The notes under the pieces are model-generated. The model was not told the DNA's origin, did no database searches, and worked only from the letters and a program-made list of their open reading frames with translations. The translations under genes were made by a program, and so were the position numbers. From assembly GCF_029714365.1 (NCBI RefSeq), contig NZ_CP121659.1:1426001-1490000 (forward strand): a DNA stretch of 64,000 nucleotides, read 5' to 3'. This DNA is from Sinorhizobium terangae. GTDB taxonomy: Bacteria; Pseudomonadota; Alphaproteobacteria; Rhizobiales; Rhizobiaceae. Positions 53,676 through 61,671 of the stretch are shown piece after piece (positions within the stretch are counted from its first letter, which is position 1; each line of letters opens with the position of its first letter).

Positions 53676-54101
53676 GACGGTCCCGTCTTTTGGTCCGTTG
53701 GTCCGCGCGTCTTCCCCGAACGCCGCGACCGCACCGCCTGTCAGTTCTGGCGCTTCGGTGTGCAAAATTGCGCGTTAGAGCCGTGTAGCCGGGCTGCAGC
53801 GTTCATGCGCCAACGGACTCACTCGCTCGCGAAGACCAAGGTGTCGCTGCATGGAGTAGCGTAACGGATCGTCAACCGGCAAGAGCCGAAAGGCATTAAC
53901 TTCCCTCGTCCTGCGTTGGCTCATCAGATGTGCGACAGAGCTCCGCTTGGCTGCGGGCGTTCGCGTCGCTTGAAACGGCGTCCGCGGCCGCGCTCTGTCG
54001 TTGATATTTTGTATTTATACCCGGAAAAGTTGGGTCCACTCTATTTCGTGTGGTCGCGTGCTCGTGGTAGATCATGGCAGGGGATTTGATGGGGGACAAC
54101 C
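53676..54101. other. Spacer without a supported gene
   Basis: Frames on both strands are short and lack starts. It should hold the promoter of the heme-peroxidase-like gene; I see no clear -35/-10 pair. Confidence 0.35.
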
Positions 54102-55691
54102 ATGATCGACGGGCTGATCGTCGTACTCGAACCGCTTATTGCGTGGCTCGCGTCAAAGTGGCCGGCATTCGGATCGCTCGTGAACAGGATCATGATCGAC
54201 AGGATCGTTCGTACGACGAGAAGTCGACCGCATCCATGGAGTACCAAGGCAGACTATATATGCTGGTCTGGTCTGACGGATAGAACCTACAGCGCGCGCC
54301 ATCTGCCCGCGCAGACCGGTTCCGACGATCCGCCCCTCGATATTGCGAAATCGCTCTTTAGCAGGTCGGGTGCTGAACAACGGCAGTGTCCTAAGTCGAC
54401 GGCGCTGTTTCCGGCATTTGCGCAGTATCTGACCGACGGCTTCATCCGGACGATGGTCTTGAACGACGACGATCTTACTGATCGAAAGCGAACGACTACG
54501 AACCACGAGATTGACCTCTGCCCGCTCTATGGCAGGAATGAAAAGCAAACGCTCGCGCTGCGGCTGCGGTCGGAGGCATTCGGGCAACGCGGAAGGCTGA
54601 AATGCCAACTGATAGGCGGGGAGGAATATCCTCCTTATCTCCACGATGCCGCAGGCACGCCATGTCCTGAATTCAACGACCTCGACGTTCCGTTGGGAAT
54701 AGACAAAGTGCCGGAGGAAGCCCGGCGCGCGCTGTTCGCAGTGGGCGGAGACCGCGCGAACGCTACCGTCGCGGTCTCCATGATTAACACATTGTTCCTA
54801 AGGGAGCACAATCGGCTGGCAGGCCAGATCGAACGCGCAAACCCCGACTGGGACGACACGCGAGTCTTCGAGGTTGCGCGAAATGTAGTGATCGTCGTGT
54901 TCATCAAGATCGTTGTAGAGGAATATATCAACCACATTTCGCCAAGTCGTGTGCGTTTTCTGGCGGACCCGGCCGTCGCGTGGCGCGCTCGGTGGAACAA
55001 GCCGAACTGGATCACTGCGGAATTCAGCCTGCTCTACCGGTGGCATTCCCTCGTACCTGACAAGATCCAGTGGGGAGAGGACCTGCGGCCGACCGCTGCG
55101 CTTCAGTTCGCCAACGATCTCCTGACCGAGATCGGACTGGCGGAGGCATTCGTCCGGATGAGTGCACAGCCGGCGGCCGAACTTGGGATGGGCAATACCG
55201 CAGAGTTTTTGCAAAGCGTCGAGGAGAAAGCAATTCAACAGGCACGCGACAACAAGCTGGCGCGCTATTCCATCTATCGGACTGCCTTCGGCATCAAGCC
55301 AGCAAAAGACTGGACCGACGTTTCCAGCAGCCGCGACACAATTGCGCGACTAAAGGCGGCTTATCCACTTGGAGTGGGCTCTCTCGAGTTCTACACAGGG
55401 ATTTTCGCCGAAGATCGCGTATCCAATTCACCGCTTCCACCGCTTATCTTGCGTATGGTTGCCATTGATGCGTTCTCGCAAGCCCTGACCAACCCTCTGC
55501 TTAGCGAACCGATTTGGGGCGACCGCGTCACTCGGTTGAGCGCCTTCACCAAGGAAGGGCTGGCAGCAATTGAAGCAACGGGAAGCCTGCGCGACGTGCT
55601 CGTTCGCAACGGTGCCGATCCGGGAGACCGGCACGTCGGCATGACGCGGTTATCATGGAGACGGGCACCTGGGCTTCAAAGGGCGGCTTAG
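54102..55691 (+). CDS. Cyclooxygenase-like (animal heme peroxidase family) protein, distal His replaced
   Basis: 529 residues. It aligns by eye along nearly its whole length with prostaglandin-synthase-like enzymes: NHEIDLCPLYG, LREHNRLAGQI, IKIVVEEYINHIS, FSLLYRWHSLVPD with the catalytic Tyr312 and proximal His315, FGIKPAKDW and SLEFYTGIF. The distal block FAQHFTHQF of cyclooxygenases reads FAQYLTDGF, so Gln108 is kept but the distal His is Asp112. Known relatives oxygenate fatty acids. There is no signal peptide, but the first 20 residues form a hydrophobic helix, as in membrane-associated relatives. No adjacent partner gene is clear. Confidence 0.85.
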   Translation: MIDGLIVVLEPLIAWLASKWPAFGSLVNRIMIDRIVRTTRSRPHPWSTKADYICWSGLTDRTYSARHLPAQTGSDDPPLDIAKSLFSRSGAEQRQCPKSTALFPAFAQYLTDGFIRTMVLNDDDLTDRKRTTTNHEIDLCPLYGRNEKQTLALRLRSEAFGQRGRLKCQLIGGEEYPPYLHDAAGTPCPEFNDLDVPLGIDKVPEEARRALFAVGGDRANATVAVSMINTLFLREHNRLAGQIERANPDWDDTRVFEVARNVVIVVFIKIVVEEYINHISPSRVRFLADPAVAWRARWNKPNWITAEFSLLYRWHSLVPDKIQWGEDLRPTAALQFANDLLTEIGLAEAFVRMSAQPAAELGMGNTAEFLQSVEEKAIQQARDNKLARYSIYRTAFGIKPAKDWTDVSSSRDTIARLKAAYPLGVGSLEFYTGIFAEDRVSNSPLPPLILRMVAIDAFSQALTNPLLSEPIWGDRVTRLSAFTKEGLAAIEATGSLRDVLVRNGADPGDRHVGMTRLSWRRAPGLQRAA

Positions 55692-55878
55692 CTTAGAAGC
55701 GGCCGGCCACGCCTGCACTCGTGATTGGCCACGGAGAGTTTTTTGGCGAACCCACTCTGCTTCGCGCGGGTCACGGGCAACTCCCTTGGGATCTAATTGC
55801 GCTGAAGTCCGCCAGAGACATGATCCCCCTTGCCCGGATCAAGGCGCATAGCGCATAAGTCGTAAATACAAGATTAAG

Positions 55879-56290
55879 TTGAGGGAAGAGGTCGTGGTTC
55901 GAAGTGAGAGCATCGAAGACCTTTCCCCTCGAACGAAAGGCGGCGCTGCAGAATTCGTGAGGTCCATCTTTATAAATACGAACTCGACGAAACGGTCGAC
56001 GAGAAGGATTCGAGGGTGTTCGCCAAGCTTTTGGAGCGTGATTCCGACGCCGCTGAAAAGATCCGCCCCGCTGTCGAATGCTTCCGTGTGATGCGTACAG
56101 ATGGGACGAGCGCAAGAATCTCGGTGGGCAAGCTGCTTGCCCGATTATTGAAACGTCGCGCGCGAGCGACGCTTTTGTTAAGGAGCTGTTGGTATCATTG
56201 ATCCGGCAGCTAGTGAAGAAAGACGTTACGCAGTGCTTGTCAAGCTTAAACTATTGTGGGCCAAGGTATCCACGTGGCTGTTTTCAATAG
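55879..56290 (+). pseudogene. Frameshifted gene of unknown family
   Basis: Three frames carry protein-like sequence in order: SESIEDLSPRTKGGAAEFV, then KYELDETVDEKDSRVFAKLLERD, then ERKNLGGQAACPII with ASDAFVKELLVSLIRQLVKKDV. Each shift breaks the reading frame, so one original gene seems decayed. It overlaps the start of the next membrane-protein gene. Confidence 0.42.
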
Positions 56291-56661
56291 CCACCATCGT
56301 CGTGTTCCCACTCCTTCCGCTTGGTATCGAAGCAAAGAAGAACGCCTATCACATCAAGGAGGAGAACATGCTTCTCACGACTGCGGTTCTATCGGTCGCC
56401 TTTTTTGTGACGTCGGAAGGAAACTTCTGTCGAGCTGCGTATGTTCTTCTGTTTCTGTACAGCATTTGCTGGGAGTTCGGAATCGATGCTGCCGCGGGTG
56501 AGCCTATGAAAACGACTATTGAGAACACATATACGGGCTGGATGACAGCAAACTCCGCGTTTGTTGCCTTGACGGCGACGCTGATGATACACTCGATCGA
56601 GCGTTTCAACTGGCATGTCGTCCTGAACCGAAGATTTCCCGATTGGTTGGAGAAAGGTTGA
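56233..56661 (+). CDS. Small membrane protein (three to four transmembrane helices)
   Basis: 142 residues. Hydrophobic segments: WLFSIATIVVFPLLPLGI, LLTTAVLSVAFFVTS, AAYVLLFLYSICWEFGI and ANSAFVALTATLMIHS. The reading frame stays open upstream to 56182 with plausible residues (DPAASEERRYA), but only an ATT (56197) after AGGAG would serve as an earlier start, so I use the GTG at 56233. Its TGA overlaps the ATG of the next gene, which makes the two a translationally coupled pair. Confidence 0.6.
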   Translation: MLVKLKLLWAKVSTWLFSIATIVVFPLLPLGIEAKKNAYHIKEENMLLTTAVLSVAFFVTSEGNFCRAAYVLLFLYSICWEFGIDAAAGEPMKTTIENTYTGWMTANSAFVALTATLMIHSIERFNWHVVLNRRFPDWLEKG

Positions 56662-57014
56662 TGTCTCTGTACGCGACGGTCCTTCTGGAGGTTTTGCGCG
56701 TCGTAACGGCACTCGTCGTTGGTGTGTCGACAATTGGCGGGATATGGGACGCTGTGAGAGGCTTGCGCGCGAAGCGTGCGGCGCGGCGCCATATTGCGGA
56801 GCAGCACGATACGATGCTGGCATCTCTTATCGAACAGGCCAGGCGCCGTAGTCTGAAAGATTCGGAGATTGAACGCGCTAGGGCGCGCATCCAGAGGTAC
56901 ATCAACGACCTGCCCGATGACGAGGCTGCGCTAGTTGGGAAGGGCCTCTCGCAGCTCAGCAAGAGCAGCGAGAGGCGATATGTTCAGGAGTTGCTCGGCG
57001 TGCGAAGCGTTTAG
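56661..57014 (+). CDS. Membrane-anchored coiled-coil protein
   Basis: 117 residues. One N-terminal transmembrane helix (LRVVTALVVGVSTIGGIW) is followed by a basic, helical cytosolic part (RGLRAKRAARRHIAEQ..., then RRSLKDSEIERARARIQRYIND). Start codon overlaps the previous stop (TGATG), with AGAAAGG upstream. Likely works with the preceding membrane protein; function unknown. Confidence 0.6.
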   Translation: MSLYATVLLEVLRVVTALVVGVSTIGGIWDAVRGLRAKRAARRHIAEQHDTMLASLIEQARRRSLKDSEIERARARIQRYINDLPDDEAALVGKGLSQLSKSSERRYVQELLGVRSV

Positions 57015-57483
57015 AGGTGAATTGGAACATTTCCCGCTTTTAGAGAAGTTCGGATTCGCCGACGTGGCGGTTCCTCTGTCTGAACGCCGGTTTCCACCTG
57101 ATGGATCTATTGAGCGTGGGCGGTAGCGTTGAACAATCTGTCGCGAAGATGCTGCGACGCCAACGCTGGGACGGGGCCAGCAGTCGAGCTCATTTTCCTG
57201 AAGGCGAAGATCGTCCCGGTCGTCACGAAGAACTCACAGGCGGCACGCCACTTGAAGCGCCGTCGCCGGCGTTTCCACCAGCTCCGTGCGAGCGGCGGAC
57301 GCATTCCGGGCGGTCCTTCCGCCTCCGGCCGGCGCATGACGCAGAACGCCTGCAGGATCTGCCAAGAAGGGCTTCGCTGTTGAAATTGTCACAATATGCG
57401 GGCGCGTCGTCTGTACGGGAAACCTGCTTCAGCAAAATAGCGAGGCCGATCCTAGCCATTTGTTTTCCCATGGCCAGATACGG
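57015..57483. other. Spacer with no recognisable gene
   Basis: The open frames here are Arg-rich and overlap each other on both strands. The piece with IVPVVTKNSQAARHLKRRRR is not assignable. Confidence 0.35.
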
Positions 57484-57918
57484 TCACCCTCTAACCCACG
57501 CCCACAGATCATCCACCTGCACTGAAGCGGGCAGCCTGTTCCATCCTTGCGTGGCGACATTGATAGGTCCCCTGCCCGTTCCATTGTATCTGTGTTCGAG
57601 TTCCTCGACGTCGACATCGGTCTCGCGCAGCGTATCCAGTTCCAGCACGAAGTAGTATGGGTGCGTTTCTCGGTGCTCAAAGGCATTTGGTAGCAGTCTG
57701 CTGCCGGAACGCGCCGTAAAGACGATCCTGCCTTTGAATGTAAACACCAGGTAGTCGCTGGGAGCGAGCCCTCTTGTCCGAGCGATCCGGTCGGCTGTTA
57801 CGAAGAACCTTCCTTGGGGGGTCCGGGAGGGCAGCTCCGACTGGAAGAACGCTCGCACGCTCTCTAGATCAGGAAATTCGCGCGTGCTTAGTCTCACGAT
57901 GCGCATGCTAGATGCCAT
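57484..57918 (-). CDS. Hypothetical protein downstream of the PD-(D/E)XK gene
   Basis: 144 residues with mixed strands and helices. The part SDYLVFTFKGRIVFTARSG followed by HPYYFVLELDTLRETDVD recalls small beta-barrel (PUA/EVE-like) modules that read modified bases, but this is not certain. The ATG at 57918 follows AAGGAG. It is 38 bp after the nuclease gene on the same strand, so co-transcription is likely. Confidence 0.6.
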   Translation of the reverse strand: MASSMRIVRLSTREFPDLESVRAFFQSELPSRTPQGRFFVTADRIARTRGLAPSDYLVFTFKGRIVFTARSGSRLLPNAFEHRETHPYYFVLELDTLRETDVDVEELEHRYNGTGRGPINVATQGWNRLPASVQVDDLWAWVRG

Positions 57919-57956
57919 GTCGGGGTACTCCTTGGGGCCACGCCACCTGCTGTAGG

Positions 57957-58889
57957 TTAGTTGTCAAGCAGGCGCGCGTACTCGATGAGTCGATAGGCTG
58001 CCTGCAGGACCTCTTCGATGGCATCGACCTGTGCGGATATGCCTGCCGCCATCTCTATTTCACGGACGCGGATGGCCAGCGATGCGGTTCCGCTCTTCTG
58101 GACAACCCGGATATCGTCCGGCCATTCCGGCCTTACGTGCAGGATGTCCTCTACTGTTCTGCGTTCGAATCCCAGCTCCATCATGCTCTGGTCGAACTTG
58201 TGGGTCAGTTTGACGCCTTTCGGGAACGCATGCGCCTTGATGACGACCCAATCCGATTTCCGCCCCTTGTCGCCGGGCTTGTTCATTTGGAGGCGAGGGT
58301 GTCGGTGTCTCAAATGCTCCCAGTATCCAAGGTGGAATTCCGTCTTCGTCGCGCTAACGTTCATGGCGTTCCGTCGGCGGCCCTGCTTTATCGCCTCCGC
58401 CATAATGTGGTGCCGCCAGGCTGCGCGACGACCGTCGAGCTTCGAAAACCAGTCGGCTATCGCTTCATACTCGACGTGGCGGTCATAGGCGCTCGCGGCG
58501 GAGACCCCCTCGAGATATCGTCTGGGGGCGCACACCACGGTCAGGTACTCGTCGAACCTTCCTGCTTCCCGCGAACGCATGCCGCGGATGTGGTGCCGCT
58601 CGGCCTGCTGGTGCTGTTCGGGCGCCCTGATCTTGTTCTCGATGAGAATGCCAACCCTCTTTCCGTCCAGATGGACACGCAAAAGAAGATCCGTCTCGCC
58701 ATCTGCGTCCGAGACGCTGTGCCATGCCCCTCCGGGGCGGACGTGGCCTAGTCCGACTCGGCTGCAGAACCACGAGACAAAGTCGTCGCTTATGTGAAAT
58801 TCCTCCATGAGGAGCAGGTCGATATCGCGCTCCTCGACAGAAGCGAGATAGCGGCCAATATCATTACAGCAATCGGCGATTTCCCGCAT
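57957..58889 (-). CDS. PD-(D/E)XK nuclease-family protein
   Basis: 310 residues. The nuclease core shows ETDLLLRVHLDGKRVGILIENKI (Asp, then Glu-x-Lys as ENK), preceded by a helical part with an acidic motif (EERDIDLLLMEEFHIS). This is the layout of the PDDEXK_4-type domains often found in defence islands. The C-terminal part (about 180-310) has alternating strands and helices of unknown type. Upstream, 58890-59310 holds no gene that I can support. Confidence 0.78.
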   Translation of the reverse strand: MREIADCCNDIGRYLASVEERDIDLLLMEEFHISDDFVSWFCSRVGLGHVRPGGAWHSVSDADGETDLLLRVHLDGKRVGILIENKIRAPEQHQQAERHHIRGMRSREAGRFDEYLTVVCAPRRYLEGVSAASAYDRHVEYEAIADWFSKLDGRRAAWRHHIMAEAIKQGRRRNAMNVSATKTEFHLGYWEHLRHRHPRLQMNKPGDKGRKSDWVVIKAHAFPKGVKLTHKFDQSMMELGFERRTVEDILHVRPEWPDDIRVVQKSGTASLAIRVREIEMAAGISAQVDAIEEVLQAAYRLIEYARLLDN

Positions 58890-59310
58890 TTCCTCCCTTT
58901 CCTTGAGAAGGCAATTACTCCGTGGAATCCAATCCGGCGAATCAAGCAGTCTGGATTAGAGGCCGCAACCTTGGGAAGAAAAGGATAGAACGTCTCTGCC
59001 GCAGACGTGTCGTGACGATACGCATACTCCCTCCCCGCAATCTCCCGCGCTGATCGTAGTGGGACGCCCGCATTAGCGGAAGTCGCACGATCAGGCTAGG
59101 ACAGTAGCTCGGAAGGGTGGCAGTCGAAGCGGTGAGATCGCAACGACTGCGCTGACGGTCGCCATCAACGATCCCTTGAGGCGCCACCCTAGAGAGCTAA
59201 GCCATCTGGTCGAATATACGGTCAGTCGCAGATTGTCTAAATCTTGTGTCGAACCGCGCAAAGCTCGGACCGAAGGTATTTTGCGCGTTGCTTGGACAAG
59301 GAAACCTGGA
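58890..59310. other. Spacer without a supported gene
   Basis: Divergent region between the PD-(D/E)XK gene and the excalibur-domain gene. Only short frames are present. Confidence 0.35.
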
Positions 59311-59538
59311 ATGAAAAAGTATCTGTTTGCCACGGCCACCCTCTTCTGGATTCTCCCCGGCAATCCGCCCGCGATGGCTCAGACGAACAGCGACAGCCAG
59401 ACCGCGTCCGGAGACGGTGAAGTCTACTTTCAAAACTGCGCCGCGGCGCGCGCGGCAGGTGCAGCACCTATACATGCCGGTGAGCCGGGATACCGTCGCA
59501 AGCTCGATCGAGACGGCGACGGCGTCGCCTGCGAATGA
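59311..59538 (+). CDS. Secreted excalibur calcium-binding domain protein
   Basis: 75 residues. A signal peptide (KKYLFATATLFWILPGNPPAMA) precedes the excalibur motif: VYFQNCAAARAAGAAPIH, then GEPGYRRKLDRDGDGVACE with the calcium-binding DRDGDG loop. Such domains are found in secreted nuclease-associated proteins. I chose the ATG at 59311 because it starts the signal peptide; upstream frames have no such feature. Confidence 0.85.
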   Translation: MKKYLFATATLFWILPGNPPAMAQTNSDSQTASGDGEVYFQNCAAARAAGAAPIHAGEPGYRRKLDRDGDGVACE

Positions 59539-59629
59539 TCGTATACCCGGTAGAACGCATTGCAATCAAACGTTGGTATTCGACAGCTATCGAGTGTATC
59601 GGTATCTTTGCGAGCGGCGGGTGGGGCAA

Positions 59630-60778
59630 ATGATACGGACTGTTCTTAGCGCAATGGGGTTTCTCTTGGGCGGAGCCGCCTTGTCGTTTGCCCACGCGGG
59701 CCTGCGCTTCATTCCGGACACTACCGAAGGCGGTCATCCATTCGTCACCGTGACGGGTGACTTTGCCTATGAAGAGGATCTGGGTGCCTTCGTGGCTGTG
59801 GTCAGGGCTCACAAGGCCGTCGCGGTTGTCTTCAATTCCCCCGGAGGCAACGTGCTCAAAGCCATGGAACTGGGCCGATTGATCCGCTCGGAGGGGCTCC
59901 CCACCATTCAGTCGCGTGGCTCAGAATGCTCGTCTGCCTGTGCACTGGCCTTCCTGGGTGGCGTGCAGCGCTTCGCCCAACCGGGGTCGATCGGCGTCCA
60001 TAGATCGTCGTTCAGCGATACGCGGGGTATTTCGGTCGACGACGCCGTGTCGCACATTCAACGTCTCACCGCCGACATAATGGCCTACATCTCGGAGATG
60101 GGGGCTGACCCTGCGTTGCTACAGTTGGCGCTGCAGTATGACAGCGCCGACATGCGCTACCTCTCTCTGAGCGAAATGGCGCAATTCCGGGTGACGACCG
60201 ACAGCTCCTTATCCGCAGGGCTGGCGGCAAAGCCCGCTGTCACCGAGCCACCGCCTACGACACCACCATTGTCGAGCAGCCCTATGCAGGCGAGCGGGCG
60301 CTTCGTCGTACCGGCAGCGCGGTCGGGCTTGGTACGCCACCCGAAGGGTCAAGCTGCCCTGAGGTCGAGGCCAGACAACAAATCAAATACCGTGGCAACC
60401 CTCAGGAACGGCGCGGCTGTAGATATCCTTGCCAGTGTAGACAGGTGGTTTGAAGTCAGGCAGGCCGGAACCAGCGGTTTTCTGCACGAAACCCAGATTT
60501 CGGTCAGGGAGTACGACGGAGGTGCGTTCGAAGACAGGCACGTCCAAATCAGGAGCTTCGACGATTACACGGACGCCGAGGCTTTTGTTCGCGCGTCGTC
60601 GCTTCCGCTTGCCGCCTATCTCGTCTCGAACGGCTGGTTCGCCGTCACGCTAAAGGACACATATAGCCTCGAGATTGCCGCCGATATGATGAAAATGCTG
60701 AAGTCACGTGGAGCTGTTCCGGAGGATGCGTTCGTCACCTACGGCAATACCTATGTCCGGAAGGTGTGCTGTGAGTGA
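59630..60778 (+). CDS. Periplasmic ClpP-like protein with SH3-type domain
   Basis: 382 residues. A signal peptide (TVLSAMGFLLGGAALSFAHA) is followed by a ClpP/crotonase-like domain with VVFNSPGGNVLKAMELG, RGSECSSACALAFLGG (the Ser-Ser-Ala nucleophile region) and GSIGVHRSSF. A Pro/Ser linker (about 205-225) leads to a bacterial SH3 domain (LRSRPDNKSNTVATLRNGAAVDIL...FEVRQAGTSGFLHE). A final SPOR-like segment (ADAEAFVRASSLPL...) ends the protein. It probably acts in the periplasm on the cell wall or its proteins. The ATG at 59630 follows GGGTGGGG. Confidence 0.82.
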   Translation: MIRTVLSAMGFLLGGAALSFAHAGLRFIPDTTEGGHPFVTVTGDFAYEEDLGAFVAVVRAHKAVAVVFNSPGGNVLKAMELGRLIRSEGLPTIQSRGSECSSACALAFLGGVQRFAQPGSIGVHRSSFSDTRGISVDDAVSHIQRLTADIMAYISEMGADPALLQLALQYDSADMRYLSLSEMAQFRVTTDSSLSAGLAAKPAVTEPPPTTPPLSSSPMQASGRFVVPAARSGLVRHPKGQAALRSRPDNKSNTVATLRNGAAVDILASVDRWFEVRQAGTSGFLHETQISVREYDGGAFEDRHVQIRSFDDYTDAEAFVRASSLPLAAYLVSNGWFAVTLKDTYSLEIAADMMKMLKSRGAVPEDAFVTYGNTYVRKVCCE

Positions 60779-60800
60779 CCCATGGACGTTCCGGAGGGGC

Positions 60801-61190
60801 CGTGACTTCCGGCCCGAATACGGACGCCTGAGTGAGGTCCGCGCCGGCCTTGGTTCGCACCAATCCTTGCCTTCACCGCCACTGCTGGGCAGGCGATGCA
60901 GAAGCGAATCCTCTCCTCTCTCGGCGTCGAGGACGCCGTCGCGCTGATCAGGTGGAGCGCGGCGCCCGGAGGTCGTCACCAGGAAATCGCCAAGCGCTGC
61001 GGCTCGCAATGCTTGCGAGCCGCAAGGCGACGATCTTCGTACCGACGCGCACGCATCAGTCAGGAATTGGAGAGCCACCTCCGCAACAATGGGCTCAAGA
61101 TCCCCTTCTATCACTCGAAGCGGTTTCAAGGAGAGAGCCGTCCACTCGTCAATCACATCATCTGCACGAACGCCTTCGGGATGGGCTGGA
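60801..61190 (+). pseudogene. Decayed partial copy of the HNH-RecQ-like helicase gene
   Basis: Corresponds to about 50213-50675 of the complete gene, including the DFRPEYGRLSEVRAGLG stretch, the QAMQKRILSSLG stretch and HIICTNAFGMG. Several deletions and frameshifts remove the segment with VRGVDRPN and shorten the copy by about 70-80 bases. The N-terminal HNH and Walker A parts are missing. It lies directly after the ClpP-like gene. Confidence 0.85.
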
Positions 61191-61341
61191 TCGCCTGCCA
61201 ACCAGCACGTTGGCATCCGTGACTACGCTAGACCACCAAGGGTCGTCGTCCCTTCTAACACGGGCTATCGGCACGCAATCTTTGCAGCGCTTCTTCCTTG
61301 CACCGCCGGCCAGCATCCTCTTGGAGACAGGAGGTGCCCCT

Positions 61342-61671
61342 ATGCGCAGGAGAAGAAGAGAGAGCTCGATTGAAGTCCTTTACTGGCTCGACGACCACGG
61401 CAACCGCGTTGAAGACGTCGACGATCGGTTCAACAGCAGATTCATGATGCACGACAGCATGCTCGGCGACACCTGGGTAGCCGAGAAAACGATCGCTGAA
61501 TCGGGCGTCGCCATCTTTACCTTGAAAGACATCGTCACGTTGGGATTCACGACAGAAGAATTCAACGCGATGATGCGTGTGCTTCGCGATAGTGACTTTG
61601 AAGAGTGCGTCTCCACGGAGGAGGAACTGGACGAGCTTATGACGCCGGCGCCGGGACGTCTTCTAAGGTGA
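61342..61671 (+). CDS. Hypothetical 109-residue protein
   Basis: MRRRRRESSIEVLYWLDDHG... with an acidic end (STEEELDELMTPAPG). The ATG at 61342 follows CAGGAGG, a strong ribosome-binding site. Its last 35 bases overlap the end of the HEPN gene on the other strand. It reads as a small mixed alpha/beta protein; no family. It could be a partner of the HEPN protein but the strands converge. Confidence 0.6.
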   Translation: MRRRRRESSIEVLYWLDDHGNRVEDVDDRFNSRFMMHDSMLGDTWVAEKTIAESGVAIFTLKDIVTLGFTTEEFNAMMRVLRDSDFEECVSTEEELDELMTPAPGRLLR

